From Flavobacterium sp. LC2016-13 (GTDB taxonomy: Bacteria > Bacteroidota > Bacteroidia > Flavobacteriales > Flavobacteriaceae): a stretch of 56,977 nucleotides of DNA. Within the stretch, counting starts at the first letter, position 1. The number at the start of each line of letters is the position of its first letter. Below the pieces are notes generated by a model. That model made no database searches. It saw only the letters and a list, made by a program, of their open reading frames with translations, and was not told where the DNA came from. Shown one piece after another: positions 34,216 to 42,747 of this stretch. The translations under genes were made by a program, and so were the position numbers. The stretch covers positions 1-56,977 of the forward strand of contig NZ_WMDQ01000020.1 of NCBI RefSeq assembly GCF_009707955.1. The letters are read 5' to 3'.

Positions 34216-34521
34216 TTTTTCTGAAATTTATAATGGGATTTTATTGTCTTATCAGTCAATTTGCAAGTCAAATTTACTCAAAACAAATGCGTAAAGCCTT
34301 AAAAATGGACAGTTTTTTCATAAATTCTTTATAAAACTATCCTAAAATTTTAAGTTTATTATAAGATAAATAAATCTCAGTTTAGCACGGCAATTAATGC
34401 AGTTTTACCAAGTAAATAATATATTTTTACTTAATTTTGCATTTAATAAATTCTATTTCACACCAAATCATCACTTTAGATTTTTTATTGAGATGAAAAT
34501 TACATAAAAACCAATATTATT

Positions 34522-35592
34522 ATGAGTACGACTCAAACAAGCAAAATTGAAATCAGAAAAGCTACTTCGTCAAAAATAAGCGCAGTAGACTTTGAAAACT
34601 TAAGCTTTGGTGCTGTTTTTACAGACCATTTATTCGAATGTGATTTTAAAAATGGAGAGTGGCAAAATCCTGTCATTAAGCCTTATGCTCCTATTTTAAT
34701 GGATCCTTCTTCAAAAGTCTTCCATTACGGACAAGCTATTTTTGAAGGAATGAAAGCTTACAAAGATGACAATAATGATGTTTGGTTGTTTAGACCAGAT
34801 GAAAACTACAAACGTTTTAATAATTCTGCAGTACGTATGGCAATGCCAGAAGTTCCTGAAGCTATTTTTATGGATGGTTTGAATGAATTATTGAAAATCG
34901 ATCAGGAATGGATTCAAAAAGGAAACGGAAGCAGTATGTACATTCGTCCGTTTATGATTGCAACTGGCGCTGGTGTTATCGCTAATCCTTCTGACGAATA
35001 TAAATTTATGATTTTACTTTCTCCTGCAAAATCTTATTATTCAGGTGAAGTAAAAGTAATTATTGCTGAACATTATAGTAGAGCTGCAAATGGTGGAATT
35101 GGTGCTGCAAAAGCGGCCGGAAATTACGCTGCACAGTTTTACCCAACTAACCTGGCTAACAAAGATGGTTTTCAACAAGTTATCTGGACAGATGATGCAA
35201 CGCACACTAAACTGGAAGAAGCAGGAACAATGAACGTATTCTTTAGAATTAATGATACTTTATTGACTGCGCCAACTAGTGAAAGAATTTTAGATGGTAT
35301 TACCAGAAAAAGTTTAATTGCAATGGCTGAAAAAGAAGGATTGAATGTTGATGTTCGTCCGGTTATTGTTTCAGAATTGGTTGAAGCGGCTAAAAACGGA
35401 TCTTTAAAAGAAATTTTTGGAACTGGAACTGCTGCCGTTATTAGTGTAATTAAAGGTTTCTCTTATCAGGATGTTTATTACGAAATGACTCCAATTGAAA
35501 ACTCTTACGCTGCTCTTTTAAAAGAAAAACTAACAAATCTTCAAAACAAACTTTCTGAAGATACTTTTGGATGGACTGTTAAGGTTCAATAA
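34522..35592 (+). CDS. ilvE: Branched-chain amino acid aminotransferase
   Basis: A protein of 356 residues of the class IV PLP family, BCAT type II. Landmarks are FHYGQAIFEGMKAYKD, YIRPFMIATG, GGIGAAKAAGNYAAQFYP with the candidate PLP Lys, and EEAGTMNVFF. It interconverts Leu, Ile and Val with their 2-oxo acids. The 306-nt gap upstream contains TAATTTTG at 34432-34439, a good -7 box, but no clear -33. A terminator follows. Confidence 0.95.
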   Translation: MSTTQTSKIEIRKATSSKISAVDFENLSFGAVFTDHLFECDFKNGEWQNPVIKPYAPILMDPSSKVFHYGQAIFEGMKAYKDDNNDVWLFRPDENYKRFNNSAVRMAMPEVPEAIFMDGLNELLKIDQEWIQKGNGSSMYIRPFMIATGAGVIANPSDEYKFMILLSPAKSYYSGEVKVIIAEHYSRAANGGIGAAKAAGNYAAQFYPTNLANKDGFQQVIWTDDATHTKLEEAGTMNVFFRINDTLLTAPTSERILDGITRKSLIAMAEKEGLNVDVRPVIVSELVEAAKNGSLKEIFGTGTAAVISVIKGFSYQDVYYEMTPIENSYAALLKEKLTNLQNKLSEDTFGWTVKVQ

Positions 35593-35613
35593 TTCTAAAA
35601 TCAGAATAAAAAC

Positions 35614-35644
35614 AAAACCCGACAGCATTTCGTTGTCGGGTTTT
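35614..35644 (+). terminator. Terminator after ilvE
   Basis: AAAACCCGACA (35614-35624) pairs with TGTCGGGTTTT (35634-35644), followed by further T residues. Confidence 0.85.
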
Positions 35645-35670
35645 TTATTATATATCTGTAACTTATTTAT

Positions 35671-35805
35671 AAACACATAGAAACATAGATTTAATGTGTT
35701 TAATAAAGAATATAAAAAGAAACATGTTTCTCACACATAGCTATGTGCATTAATGCAAGTGAAACGCCTTTTTTTAGCGTAGAATAACTATGTTTCTATG
35801 TGTTT
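35671..35805. repeat. 18-bp perfect inverted repeat around a 99-nt core
   Basis: AAACACATAGAAACATAG (35671-35688) is exactly complementary to CTATGTTTCTATGTGTTT (35788-35805). The core holds smaller palindromes (CACATAGCTATGTG; GCATTAATGC). It lies between ilvE and the convergent MazG-like gene, as a MITE-like dispersed element would. Confidence 0.7.
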
Positions 35806-35831
35806 AAAACATTTACACACAGAATTTTATT

Positions 35832-36212
35832 TTATAAAAGTTTCGAAAAATCAGGTTTAAAATAATTCGGACCTTTCATTACTTTTCCATCTTCTCTGTA
35901 AATCGGTTGTCCGTCATCGCCCAATTTACTCATATTACTGCGTTGAATTTCGTCAAAAACAGCTTCAATTTTATCTTGTAAACCGTGTTCTATAATGGTT
36001 CCGCACAAAATATACATCATATCTCCAAGCGCATCGGCAATTTCTATCAAATCATTTTTTTGAACTGCATCGAGATATTCTTCGTTTTCTTCCTTCATTA
36101 AATTATAACGAAGGTATTTTTTAGTTTCTCCCACATCAGCAATTGGAGTTTCGCTATGTCCTATTTTAAAAGCAGTATGAAATTCTTTTACTGCGTCTAT
36201 TTGCTTTTTCAT
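35832..36212 (-). CDS. MazG-like nucleoside triphosphate pyrophosphohydrolase
   Basis: A protein of 126 residues, all-helical. The metal motif is visible as EENEEYLDAVQKNDLIEIADALGDMMYIL (E-E-x2-E then E-x2-D). Such enzymes hydrolyse NTPs or dNTPs to the monophosphate, often cleaning up non-canonical nucleotides. The ending GPNYFKPDFSKLL is typical of the COG4696-like branch. Substrate cannot be assigned from sequence. Confidence 0.85.
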   Translation of the reverse strand: MKKQIDAVKEFHTAFKIGHSETPIADVGETKKYLRYNLMKEENEEYLDAVQKNDLIEIADALGDMMYILCGTIIEHGLQDKIEAVFDEIQRSNMSKLGDDGQPIYREDGKVMKGPNYFKPDFSKLL

Positions 36213-36301
36213 ATCTCAGTGATAATTTTATTTAATTGGAATACCAAATTAGTAACTATTCGTATACAATTCTCTAAATTTGTCAAAAATAATTATCAAC
36301 T

Positions 36302-36490
36302 ATGTTTAGCCAAGGCCAATTAATATTCGCAGTCTGTTTTTTTATTGCATTTGTAATCGTTATGATTTTTGCTTATCGAAAAGATCTCGCACTTCACAAA
36401 ATTTTTTACAAAGGAAATTATAAAGTATTAATAGGTTTTTTACTTTTTATCGCCATTTTATTTATGATCAAATTCTTTTTTAAAAGGTAA
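36302..36490 (+). CDS. Small membrane protein
   Basis: A protein of 62 residues with two membrane helices (LIFAVCFFIAFVIVMIFAY and VLIGFLLFIAILFMIKFFF) joined by a short basic loop (RKDLALHKIFYKGNYK). I do not recognise a specific role. It is alone and divergent from the MazG-like gene. Confidence 0.65.
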   Translation: MFSQGQLIFAVCFFIAFVIVMIFAYRKDLALHKIFYKGNYKVLIGFLLFIAILFMIKFFFKR

Positions 36491-36672
36491 TTCCGGAATT
36501 TATTTCTATATTTAAAATGTCGAACAGAAATTAGGCGTTTACACTAAATTCATTTAAAAATCGTTCTGTTTAAACATTTTATTGATCAACTAAAAAGTAC
36601 CGTATTATTTTTATGCTATTCGTAAAGACTAGCAATAAATTTATAACTTTACGTCACCAAATAAACTGCACA

Positions 36673-37830
36673 ATGAAGATTTTAAAATATCTATTCCTAC
36701 TATCGTTACTAACTCTGGTTGCTCTTACTGTATTTGTTGCTACTCAAAAAGGAATTTTTTCTATACAAAGAAGCAAAGTGATTAATTCACCTAGAAGTAC
36801 TGTTTATAACTATTTGAATGATCTTAGAAATTACGAAGATTTTGAATCCTGGTCAGTTGAAGATCCTACAATGAAAATGTATTTTCCGGCCAAAACAATT
36901 GGAAATGGAGCATCATATTCATGGGAAGGTGCCGAAGGAATAGGAAATGCTATTACGCTTAAAACTAAAGAAGGTGAAAGTATTGAGCAAAAAATGAAAT
37001 TTGACGGTACAGAAGCCGATGTTAACTGGACTCTTAAAGATACTTTAGCCGGAAAAACAGTAGTTACCTGGAAAGCAAAAGGAACAATGAGCTTTTTATT
37101 TAAAGTTTACACGGCTTTAAACGGCGGATCTGAAAATGTAATTGGAACAATTTATGAAAAGAGCCTTGCCAATATCGATAAAAATTTAGATTTTGAAACC
37201 AGAACTTTCGCGGTACAAATAAATGGTGTTGTACAAAAAACCGAAACGCCTTATATCAAACAAACTTTTACAAGTGAAATTGAAAAAGTAAATAAAAATG
37301 CCCGAGTTGTAATTCCTAAACTTATTCATTTTAGTCAAACAAATGGCTTACATACAAGTGGAAAACCTTTTATCATTTATCACACTTACGATACTGCAAA
37401 AGGACTGGCTAAAATTTCTATCTGTTTACCTATAAACAAAGAAATTTCAATAAGTTCCGGAAGTGATATTTTATCAGGAAAATTAAATGGTTTTGAAGCT
37501 GTAAAAACTACTCTGACTGGAGATTACACGCATTCTAAAGAAGCAATTGCAAAAACAACAGCTTTTATAAACAAAGAAAAAATTACGCCGGATTTGAGCT
37601 GGTCACATCTTGAGATTCTAACTATTAGTAAATTAGATGTAAAAAAACCGTCGAAACTAGAAACCGAATTTTATTTTCCAACAAAACCTAAAGTAATTCC
37701 TGTGGTAGCAGATCCAGCAGTTTACACATCTCAGCCACAAACAACTACACAGCAAAAACCTGCCCAACAAAAACCGGCAACTGCTACTCCTCCTGCACCA
37801 AAAACAGAAGAAGAGCAATCTGAATTCTAA
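36673..37830 (+). CDS. SRPBCC/polyketide-cyclase-like protein with N-terminal membrane anchor
   Basis: The ATG at 36673 (MKILKYLFLLSLLTLVALTVFVATQ) gives 385 residues. A membrane anchor leads into an SRPBCC fold (residues about 30-170: INSPRSTVYNYLNDLRNYEDFESWSVEDPTMKM; NVNWTLKD-like strands). A second domain around 200-330 resembles a GyrI-like effector-binding fold. The tail is Pro/Gln/Thr-rich (KPAQQKPATATPPAPK). The ligand is unknown. It lies just upstream of the ECF sigma promoter. Confidence 0.72.
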   Translation: MKILKYLFLLSLLTLVALTVFVATQKGIFSIQRSKVINSPRSTVYNYLNDLRNYEDFESWSVEDPTMKMYFPAKTIGNGASYSWEGAEGIGNAITLKTKEGESIEQKMKFDGTEADVNWTLKDTLAGKTVVTWKAKGTMSFLFKVYTALNGGSENVIGTIYEKSLANIDKNLDFETRTFAVQINGVVQKTETPYIKQTFTSEIEKVNKNARVVIPKLIHFSQTNGLHTSGKPFIIYHTYDTAKGLAKISICLPINKEISISSGSDILSGKLNGFEAVKTTLTGDYTHSKEAIAKTTAFINKEKITPDLSWSHLEILTISKLDVKKPSKLETEFYFPTKPKVIPVVADPAVYTSQPQTTTQQKPAQQKPATATPPAPKTEEEQSEF

Positions 37831-37850
37831 AAAAAAATTAAAACAGATTA

Positions 37851-37876
37851 AACCTTTTGTTGTAAATTCATTCTAA
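37851..37876 (+). promoter_or_regulatory. ECF-type promoter, copy 1 (upstream of the sigma gene)
   Basis: AACC (37851-37854), a 17-nt spacer, TCTAA (37872-37876), in the context TTAAACCTTTTGTT. The same pattern with the same spacing lies at 38437-38462. AACC-N17-TCTAA resembles ECF promoters, so the sigma factor probably drives its own gene. Confidence 0.6.
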
Positions 37877-37894
37877 CAAGATAAATGACAAAGG

Positions 37895-38437
37895 TTGACA
37901 GACGAAAAGGAATTTATAGCGCTATTATTAGATTCTAAAACGCAAAATACTGCGTTTCAAAAACTCTTGTCCGATTATCAAAAACCGTTATATTCTCATA
38001 TTCGAAATATTGTTTTGAATCATGATGATGCTGATGATGTTTTACAAAACACTTTTGTAAAAGTATTTCAGTATTTAAAAAACTTTAAAGGAGAAAGCAA
38101 GCTTTTTTCCTGGATGTACCGCATTGCAACCAATGAAGCACTGACTTTTTTGAATCAAAAAGCAAAATTAAACGGATTAACATCTGAAGCTTTACAAAAC
38201 AAAACCATTGATAATCTTAAAGCTGATGTGTATTTTGATGGAGATGAAATTCAGATTAAACTCCAAAAAGCCATTGTAACATTACCGGAAAAGCAACAAT
38301 TGGTCTTTAAAATGAAATATTTTGAAGAACTAAAATATGAAGAAATTGCAGAAATTCTCGGAACTTCAGTTGGTGCCCTGAAAGCATCTTATCATCATGC
38401 GGTAAAAAAAATTGAATTATATGTTACATCAAATTAA
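37895..38437 (+). CDS. ECF-type RNA polymerase sigma factor
   Basis: A protein of 180 residues when started at the TTG at 37895 (MTDEKEFIALLLDSKTQ). Region 2 is LYSHIRNIVLNHDDADDVLQNTFVKVFQYL with FSWMYRIATNEAL. Region 4 is LPEKQQLVFKMKYFEELKYEEIAEILGTSVGALKASYHHAVKKI. An ATG at 37885 is in another frame and ends after 17 codons. Removing one G in the AAGGTTG stretch would give MTKLTDEKEFI, so a start-proximal frameshift or sequencing error is possible. The next two genes are its likely regulators. Confidence 0.9.
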   Translation: MTDEKEFIALLLDSKTQNTAFQKLLSDYQKPLYSHIRNIVLNHDDADDVLQNTFVKVFQYLKNFKGESKLFSWMYRIATNEALTFLNQKAKLNGLTSEALQNKTIDNLKADVYFDGDEIQIKLQKAIVTLPEKQQLVFKMKYFEELKYEEIAEILGTSVGALKASYHHAVKKIELYVTSN

Positions 38438-38462
38438 ACCTTTTGTTATAAAACATATCTTA
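38437..38462 (+). promoter_or_regulatory. ECF-type promoter, copy 2 (upstream of the anti-sigma-like gene)
   Basis: AACC (38437-38440), a 17-nt spacer, TCTTA (38458-38462). The preceding TTAAACCTTTTGTT is identical to copy 1. It begins on the last base of the sigma stop codon, so it could give extra transcription of the two regulator genes. Confidence 0.55.
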
Positions 38463-38470
38463 TAAACATT

Positions 38471-38884
38471 ATGAAAGCATTTAAATTAGAAAACGAAACG
38501 AAAATTACAACCGGATTTAAAACTCCGGATCATTACTTTGATGATTTTTCGGCAAAAGTTCTACAACAAATTAATGAAACAGAAGTAAAAGTAATTCCGC
38601 TTTACAAACGTAAAAAGGTTCTTGCGATGCTTGCTGCTGCAGTTGTTGGTATTGCTTTGATGATTCCTATTGTAAACAATTACAATAACACATCAAAAGA
38701 TCTTGATGAAGCTACTTTGGAAACTTATTTATCATATCAGTCTAATTTGAATCAATATGATTTAATTAAAGAACTGGATACAAAAGATATAGATAAACTC
38801 AATAAAAGTGTTGCGCTTGAGCAGGAAACTTTAGAAGACATTTTATCTTCAAGCCCAAATATCGAAAATTTAATTTCAGAATAA
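38471..38884 (+). CDS. Single-pass membrane protein, probable anti-sigma partner
   Basis: A protein of 137 residues. A cytosolic N-terminus of about 45 residues (FKLENETKITTGFKTPDHYFDDFSAKVLQQI) precedes one membrane helix (VLAMLAAAVVGIALMIPIV) and an acidic helical exterior. The layout suits an anti-sigma factor or membrane sensor, and the gene follows the sigma gene by 33 nt. I see no recognised anti-sigma zinc motif. Confidence 0.65.
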   Translation: MKAFKLENETKITTGFKTPDHYFDDFSAKVLQQINETEVKVIPLYKRKKVLAMLAAAVVGIALMIPIVNNYNNTSKDLDEATLETYLSYQSNLNQYDLIKELDTKDIDKLNKSVALEQETLEDILSSSPNIENLISE

Positions 38885-38901
38885 AACAAAAAACTTAAAA
38901 G

Positions 38902-39360
38902 ATGAAAATCAAAAACATACTTCCGTTATTACTGTTTTTAGTTTCTTTTTCATTTTATGCACAAAATGAAAAAGATGATGAAAAACGTGAAAAAATCAAA
39001 GCTTATAAAGTTTCTTTTTTAACTACTGAACTTGAACTTACTTCTACAGAAGCTGAAAAATTCTGGCCGATTTATAATGCTTTTGACGATAAACAATTTG
39101 AATTGCGTCATGATAAAATGAAAACGTATTTGAGAAAGCTGGATGATGATAATATCAATTCACTTTCAGAAAAAGAAGCATGTACGCTTTTATCTCAAAT
39201 AGAAACCACAGATAAGGAATTGTATCTGTTGAAAGAAAAGTACATGGCGAACCTTAAAAAAGTACTTTCTGCGAAAAAAATATTAAAGCTTAAAAAATCT
39301 GAAGATGATTTTAATCGAAAATTATTAAAACAATACAGAGACAAGGCAGGAAAAAACTAA
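38902..39360 (+). CDS. Periplasmic sensor of ECF-type sigma factor
   Basis: A protein of 152 residues with signal peptide MKIKNILPLLLFLVSFSFYAQ. The mature part is helical and charged (KAYKVSFLTTELELTSTEAEKFWPIYNAFDDKQFELRHDKM), a Spy/CpxP-like pattern. Flavobacterial proteins of this type are annotated as sensors of ECF sigma factors, and the gene is 17 nt after the anti-sigma-like gene. A signal for envelope stress is a reasonable inference. Confidence 0.75.
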   Translation: MKIKNILPLLLFLVSFSFYAQNEKDDEKREKIKAYKVSFLTTELELTSTEAEKFWPIYNAFDDKQFELRHDKMKTYLRKLDDDNINSLSEKEACTLLSQIETTDKELYLLKEKYMANLKKVLSAKKILKLKKSEDDFNRKLLKQYRDKAGKN

Positions 39361-39385
39361 GCTTGCAAAGAAACAACAGCGACAG

Positions 39386-39425
39386 GAACCCTATATAATA
39401 ATACTTACTTTATTATTTAGGGTTC
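39386..39425. terminator. Bidirectional terminator
   Basis: GAACCCTA (39386-39393) pairs with TAGGGTTC (39418-39425), with an AT-rich loop that pairs further (TAATAATA/TATTATTT). It lies between convergent genes. Confidence 0.65.
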
Positions 39426-39433
39426 TTGTTATT

Positions 39434-40495
39434 TTATTTAAAATTAAGGCGAACCATTTTATTATATCCGGCTGCAATTGCAGTATTTCTATTCACGAAA
39501 CGAATCGTAAAATATTTTGAATCAGTAGATAATTGCGTCCAGTTTTGTCCGCCATTTTGAGAATATTGAATTCCTTCAGAACCAACACAAATAATTTCTT
39601 TTCCATTTCCTCCCGGAACATATTGCACACAAGATGCATATCCAAAACCAAGATCCTGACCTATTAATTCCCAGGTTTTTCCACCATCAGTTGTAAAAGC
39701 TTTATTTCCTGATTTTTTATTTGGAAGATCATAATCACCACCCGCAATAAATCCTCGTTTAGAATCGTAAAAATCAGCGGTATAAATACCTGTCATTGTT
39801 TTTCCCTGAACAATAGGGGTTTCAACCACTTTCCAGGTTTTTGCTTTATCCGGAGAATAAAAAACACGTGCTTTTTTTCCACCAGAAACCAGCCACGTAT
39901 CTTCTCCTTGTATCACTATATTGGTATTACTTGCTGCAAAAGCAGATTCACCAGCGGAATTTGTTGGCAATTTGTCAGACAAAAGTTTAGTCCAGGTTTC
40001 ACCTCCATCACGTGTTACAATTATAGAAAAAGTATCTTCTGTTGGATCACCAATTGCTATACCTTCTTTCTCGTTCCAGAATTGCATACTGTCGTAAAAA
40101 ACCTTCGAATTAACTTCTTTATAAACTAATCTAAATTTGTTATCTTTTTTTGAAACAGAATAAAGTAAGGCAGGATTTGCAACACTTAATAAAAAAATAT
40201 TTTTTGAATTTTGAGCAATACTTCTAAACTCTAATTTAAGTGTGTCTTTATAGATATGTTCTTCAAATTTTTCTTTTTTATCCAGATCATAATAACCAAA
40301 ACGCGAGTTATCACCTCCGTACCAGATTTTATTCTTATCAACTACAATAGCTCTAATGCTAATTTTATCCTGAAACAAAGTGTCTATTGTCATTGATGTA
40401 AAACCCCCGGCAAATGTTTGTTTCTTGTTGCAATTCACTGTTTTAAATGACATTAAAAAAACAAATACACCAAAAAATAAAATTACTTTTCTCAT
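39434..40495 (-). CDS. Secreted beta-propeller protein (Ycf48/BNR-like)
   Basis: A protein of 353 residues with signal peptide MRKVILFFGVFVFLMSFKTVNC, which also permits lipidation at Cys22. Repeated blades show the S-x-D-G-G-x-T-W pattern: VTRDGGETWTKLL, SPDKAKTWKVVE, TTDGGKTWELIG, SQNGGQNWTQLS. Such propellers act as scaffolds or carry varied activities; some relatives are labelled oxidoreductase without support in the motifs seen here. Single gene. Confidence 0.8.
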   Translation of the reverse strand: MRKVILFFGVFVFLMSFKTVNCNKKQTFAGGFTSMTIDTLFQDKISIRAIVVDKNKIWYGGDNSRFGYYDLDKKEKFEEHIYKDTLKLEFRSIAQNSKNIFLLSVANPALLYSVSKKDNKFRLVYKEVNSKVFYDSMQFWNEKEGIAIGDPTEDTFSIIVTRDGGETWTKLLSDKLPTNSAGESAFAASNTNIVIQGEDTWLVSGGKKARVFYSPDKAKTWKVVETPIVQGKTMTGIYTADFYDSKRGFIAGGDYDLPNKKSGNKAFTTDGGKTWELIGQDLGFGYASCVQYVPGGNGKEIICVGSEGIQYSQNGGQNWTQLSTDSKYFTIRFVNRNTAIAAGYNKMVRLNFK

Positions 40496-40730
40496 ACTGA
40501 TTAAAATTTATTTGGTGCTAAAATACAATTATTTCTAACATCTTAAATATGTTTTATTTTTTTTGAGGAATAATTGTTTTTAAGAGCATTTTTTGTCGAA
40601 TTATGATTACAACTCACAACCATAAACCATAACTCACTAACAACAAATATATTAAAATTAAAAAGACTATATTTAAAACTTTTTAGTATAGAAAATTGAA
40701 TTTCGTTTTATTAACTTTAATTAGAACAAA

Positions 40731-41177
40731 ATGTATTTAAAACTATTTTTTATATCCGTTTTTTCTTTGGCTATAACATCAATTTATGCTCAAGAAACAA
40801 TGACTGTTTGCCCTAAAAACGATTATATAAAGAAGCATTTAGACATAATCACCGCTTTAAGGCTATATTTGAATTCTCCAGATCTGACAAATTTTGAAAG
40901 GAGATTAAACTCCCATCAAAATCCGATTTCAAGTATTGATTTAAATGAAGATGGTATTGTGGATTATTTAAGAGTTTCTGAAAAAATTCAAGACAATATA
41001 AAAACTATAATCATCCAGTCTGAGCTCAGTATGGATGTTTATGAAGATGTTGCAACTATCAATATTGATTTAAAAAAAATAGAGACAAACTACATCTCTA
41101 ATTCAGGTATTGGTTCAGCAGATATAATAGTACCATTTATCATTGCATTCTTAGATGTCTTGCTTTTCAGAAAATAA
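40731..41177 (+). CDS. Secreted hypothetical protein, paralogue of the next gene
   Basis: A protein of 148 residues with signal peptide MYLKLFFISVFSLAITSIYAQ. The domain FERRLNSHQNPISSIDLNEDGIVDYLRVSEK includes a DLNEDGIVD loop like an EF-hand calcium site. It continues IIIQSELSMDVYEDVATI. The gene at 41294 carries the same domain in the same order. It ends with a short hydrophobic stretch (DIIVPFIIAFLDVLLF). Function unknown. Confidence 0.7.
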   Translation: MYLKLFFISVFSLAITSIYAQETMTVCPKNDYIKKHLDIITALRLYLNSPDLTNFERRLNSHQNPISSIDLNEDGIVDYLRVSEKIQDNIKTIIIQSELSMDVYEDVATINIDLKKIETNYISNSGIGSADIIVPFIIAFLDVLLFRK

Positions 41178-41293
41178 TAAGTGTAAAATCGTAATCAATT
41201 AAAAATCAATACCATAAATAGCAACATCTTTAACTTTAAATTTATGGCACAGTAATTGGATATCTCAGAGTATTAATCTTAATATGATTTACG

Positions 41294-42616
41294 ATGAAAA
41301 CGAATTTACTTTTAATAGCACTTGTAGCAATAGGATTAAGTTCTTGTGGTGCACAAAGCCAAACTACTGTTTACGCAAAAAACTCAGATATAAGCGATAA
41401 TTTAGATCTTAGAGCTGTTGCTTCTATGTTTGGAGAATCAGCAAACCTTCAGGATTTCGAAAGAAGACTGAATGATCCTAAATATCAAATTTCAAACCTT
41501 GATTTAAATGGTGATGATGAAGTTGATTATTTACGTGTAATAGAATCTGTAGAAGACAGAACTCACGTTGTAATTATTCAGGCTGTTTTAGATCGCGATG
41601 TTTACCAGGATATTGCAACAATTGATGTTGAGAGAGATAACTCAAACAAAGTTGTAGTTCAGGTTGTTGGTAACAGTTATTTATATGGAGATAATTATAT
41701 TTACGAGCCTGTATATAGTGTTGCTCCCGTAATTTATACTTCATTTTGGGTAACAAATTACAGACCTTATTATTCAACTTGGGGATGGAATTACTATCCT
41801 AGCTACTATACAGCATGGAATCCTTATCCTGTTTACAGATACAGAAACAATATTAATATATGTATTAATGTAAACAATCATTACAACTATGTTAATACAC
41901 GTAGAAGTTACAGAGCTCCTGCTATATACCAAACAAGACGTAGTTACGGTTACGAAAAAATGCGTCCGAACAACAGTTTTGCAGAAAGACACTATAATGT
42001 AAATAATAGATATGAGTTAGATCAAAGACGTGTTGCAAGTAGAGAAGCAAACAGAAACAATTCAAATTACAACACTAGCAGACCAAATTCCGGAAGAACA
42101 AATAGTACTGACAACAGAACAACAAACAGAAATTATACTGAAAACAGAACAAATTCTGACAGAACTTACAACACAAACAGAGTATCTAACAGAGACAATT
42201 CTAATAACACAAATAATCCTGTAAGAGTTGATAATAGTTCAAGACCGGAATCAAGAGGAAATTCTACTGAAAACAGAACATATACTTCAAGAGGAAATTC
42301 TGAAAACAGAGCAACAACTCCAACTCAAAGAACCGAAGTTCCAAGAAATAATAATGAGAACAGACCAACTCAAACGCAAAGAACTGAAGCACCAAGAAGT
42401 TATTCTGAAAACAGACCAACTCAAACGCAAAGAACTGAAGCTCCAAGAAGTTATTCTGAAAACAGAGCGACATCAAGATCTTCACAAGGTTCTCAAAGCT
42501 CACAACGTTCTGAGGCTCCAAGAGCAAGTCAGGAATCAAGAAGCAGTCAGCCACAACAAAGCAGCCAGCCGCAAAGAGAAAGCGGATCAAGAGGTGGCGG
42601 TGGAAGAAGAGGTTAA
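41294..42616 (+). CDS. Lipoprotein with EF-hand-like domain and Asn/Arg/Thr/Ser-rich repeat tail
   Basis: A protein of 440 residues; MKTNLLLIALVAIGLSSCG is a lipoprotein signal (Cys18). Residues about 30-110 match the preceding gene (DFERRLNDPKYQISNLDLNGDDEVDYLRV; VYQDIATIDVER), with a DLNGDDEVD loop. A Tyr/Trp/Asn-rich part follows. About 200 residues of low complexity come next, rich in Asn, Arg, Thr and Ser, including a 17-residue tandem repeat. The tail ends GSRGGGGRRG. It is strongly basic and could bind nucleic acid or polyanions at the surface; that is inference. Confidence 0.75.
   Translation: MKTNLLLIALVAIGLSSCGAQSQTTVYAKNSDISDNLDLRAVASMFGESANLQDFERRLNDPKYQISNLDLNGDDEVDYLRVIESVEDRTHVVIIQAVLDRDVYQDIATIDVERDNSNKVVVQVVGNSYLYGDNYIYEPVYSVAPVIYTSFWVTNYRPYYSTWGWNYYPSYYTAWNPYPVYRYRNNINICINVNNHYNYVNTRRSYRAPAIYQTRRSYGYEKMRPNNSFAERHYNVNNRYELDQRRVASREANRNNSNYNTSRPNSGRTNSTDNRTTNRNYTENRTNSDRTYNTNRVSNRDNSNNTNNPVRVDNSSRPESRGNSTENRTYTSRGNSENRATTPTQRTEVPRNNNENRPTQTQRTEAPRSYSENRPTQTQRTEAPRSYSENRATSRSSQGSQSSQRSEAPRASQESRSSQPQQSSQPQRESGSRGGGGRRG
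42356..42457 (+). repeat. Tandem 51-bp repeat coding for a 17-residue unit
   Basis: Two near-identical units (42356-42406, 42407-42457) encode ENRPTQTQRTEAPRSYS; a partial third copy follows. The units differ by only a few bases, so the duplication is recent or kept uniform. Confidence 0.8.
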
Positions 42617-42643
42617 TAAAATCATAATTCTATAATAAAAATT

Positions 42644-42669
42644 AAAGCACAATTTGGGGATTGTGCTTT
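42644..42669 (+). terminator. Terminator after the repeat-tail lipoprotein
   Basis: AAAGCACAAT (42644-42653) pairs with ATTGTGCTTT (42660-42669), followed by a T-run. Confidence 0.8.
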
Positions 42670-42747
42670 TTTTTATCTTTTTAATTATAATTGATGCTAT
42701 TTTGTTTTAAAACAGTAAATTTGCAACCGTCTTTTATAAAAATATAC

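Noticed and set aside
34410..34432. AAGTAAA-N9-TTTACTT upstream of ilvE as a second OxyR site
   Set aside because: The spacer is 9 rather than 7 nt, the arms are AT-only words likely by chance in such DNA, and ilvE is not a typical peroxide target.
42030..42635. Frames of 64, 135 and 108 residues overlapping the repeat-tail lipoprotein
   Set aside because: They only translate the low-complexity repeat DNA in other frames and give Gln/Glu/Leu-rich artefacts.
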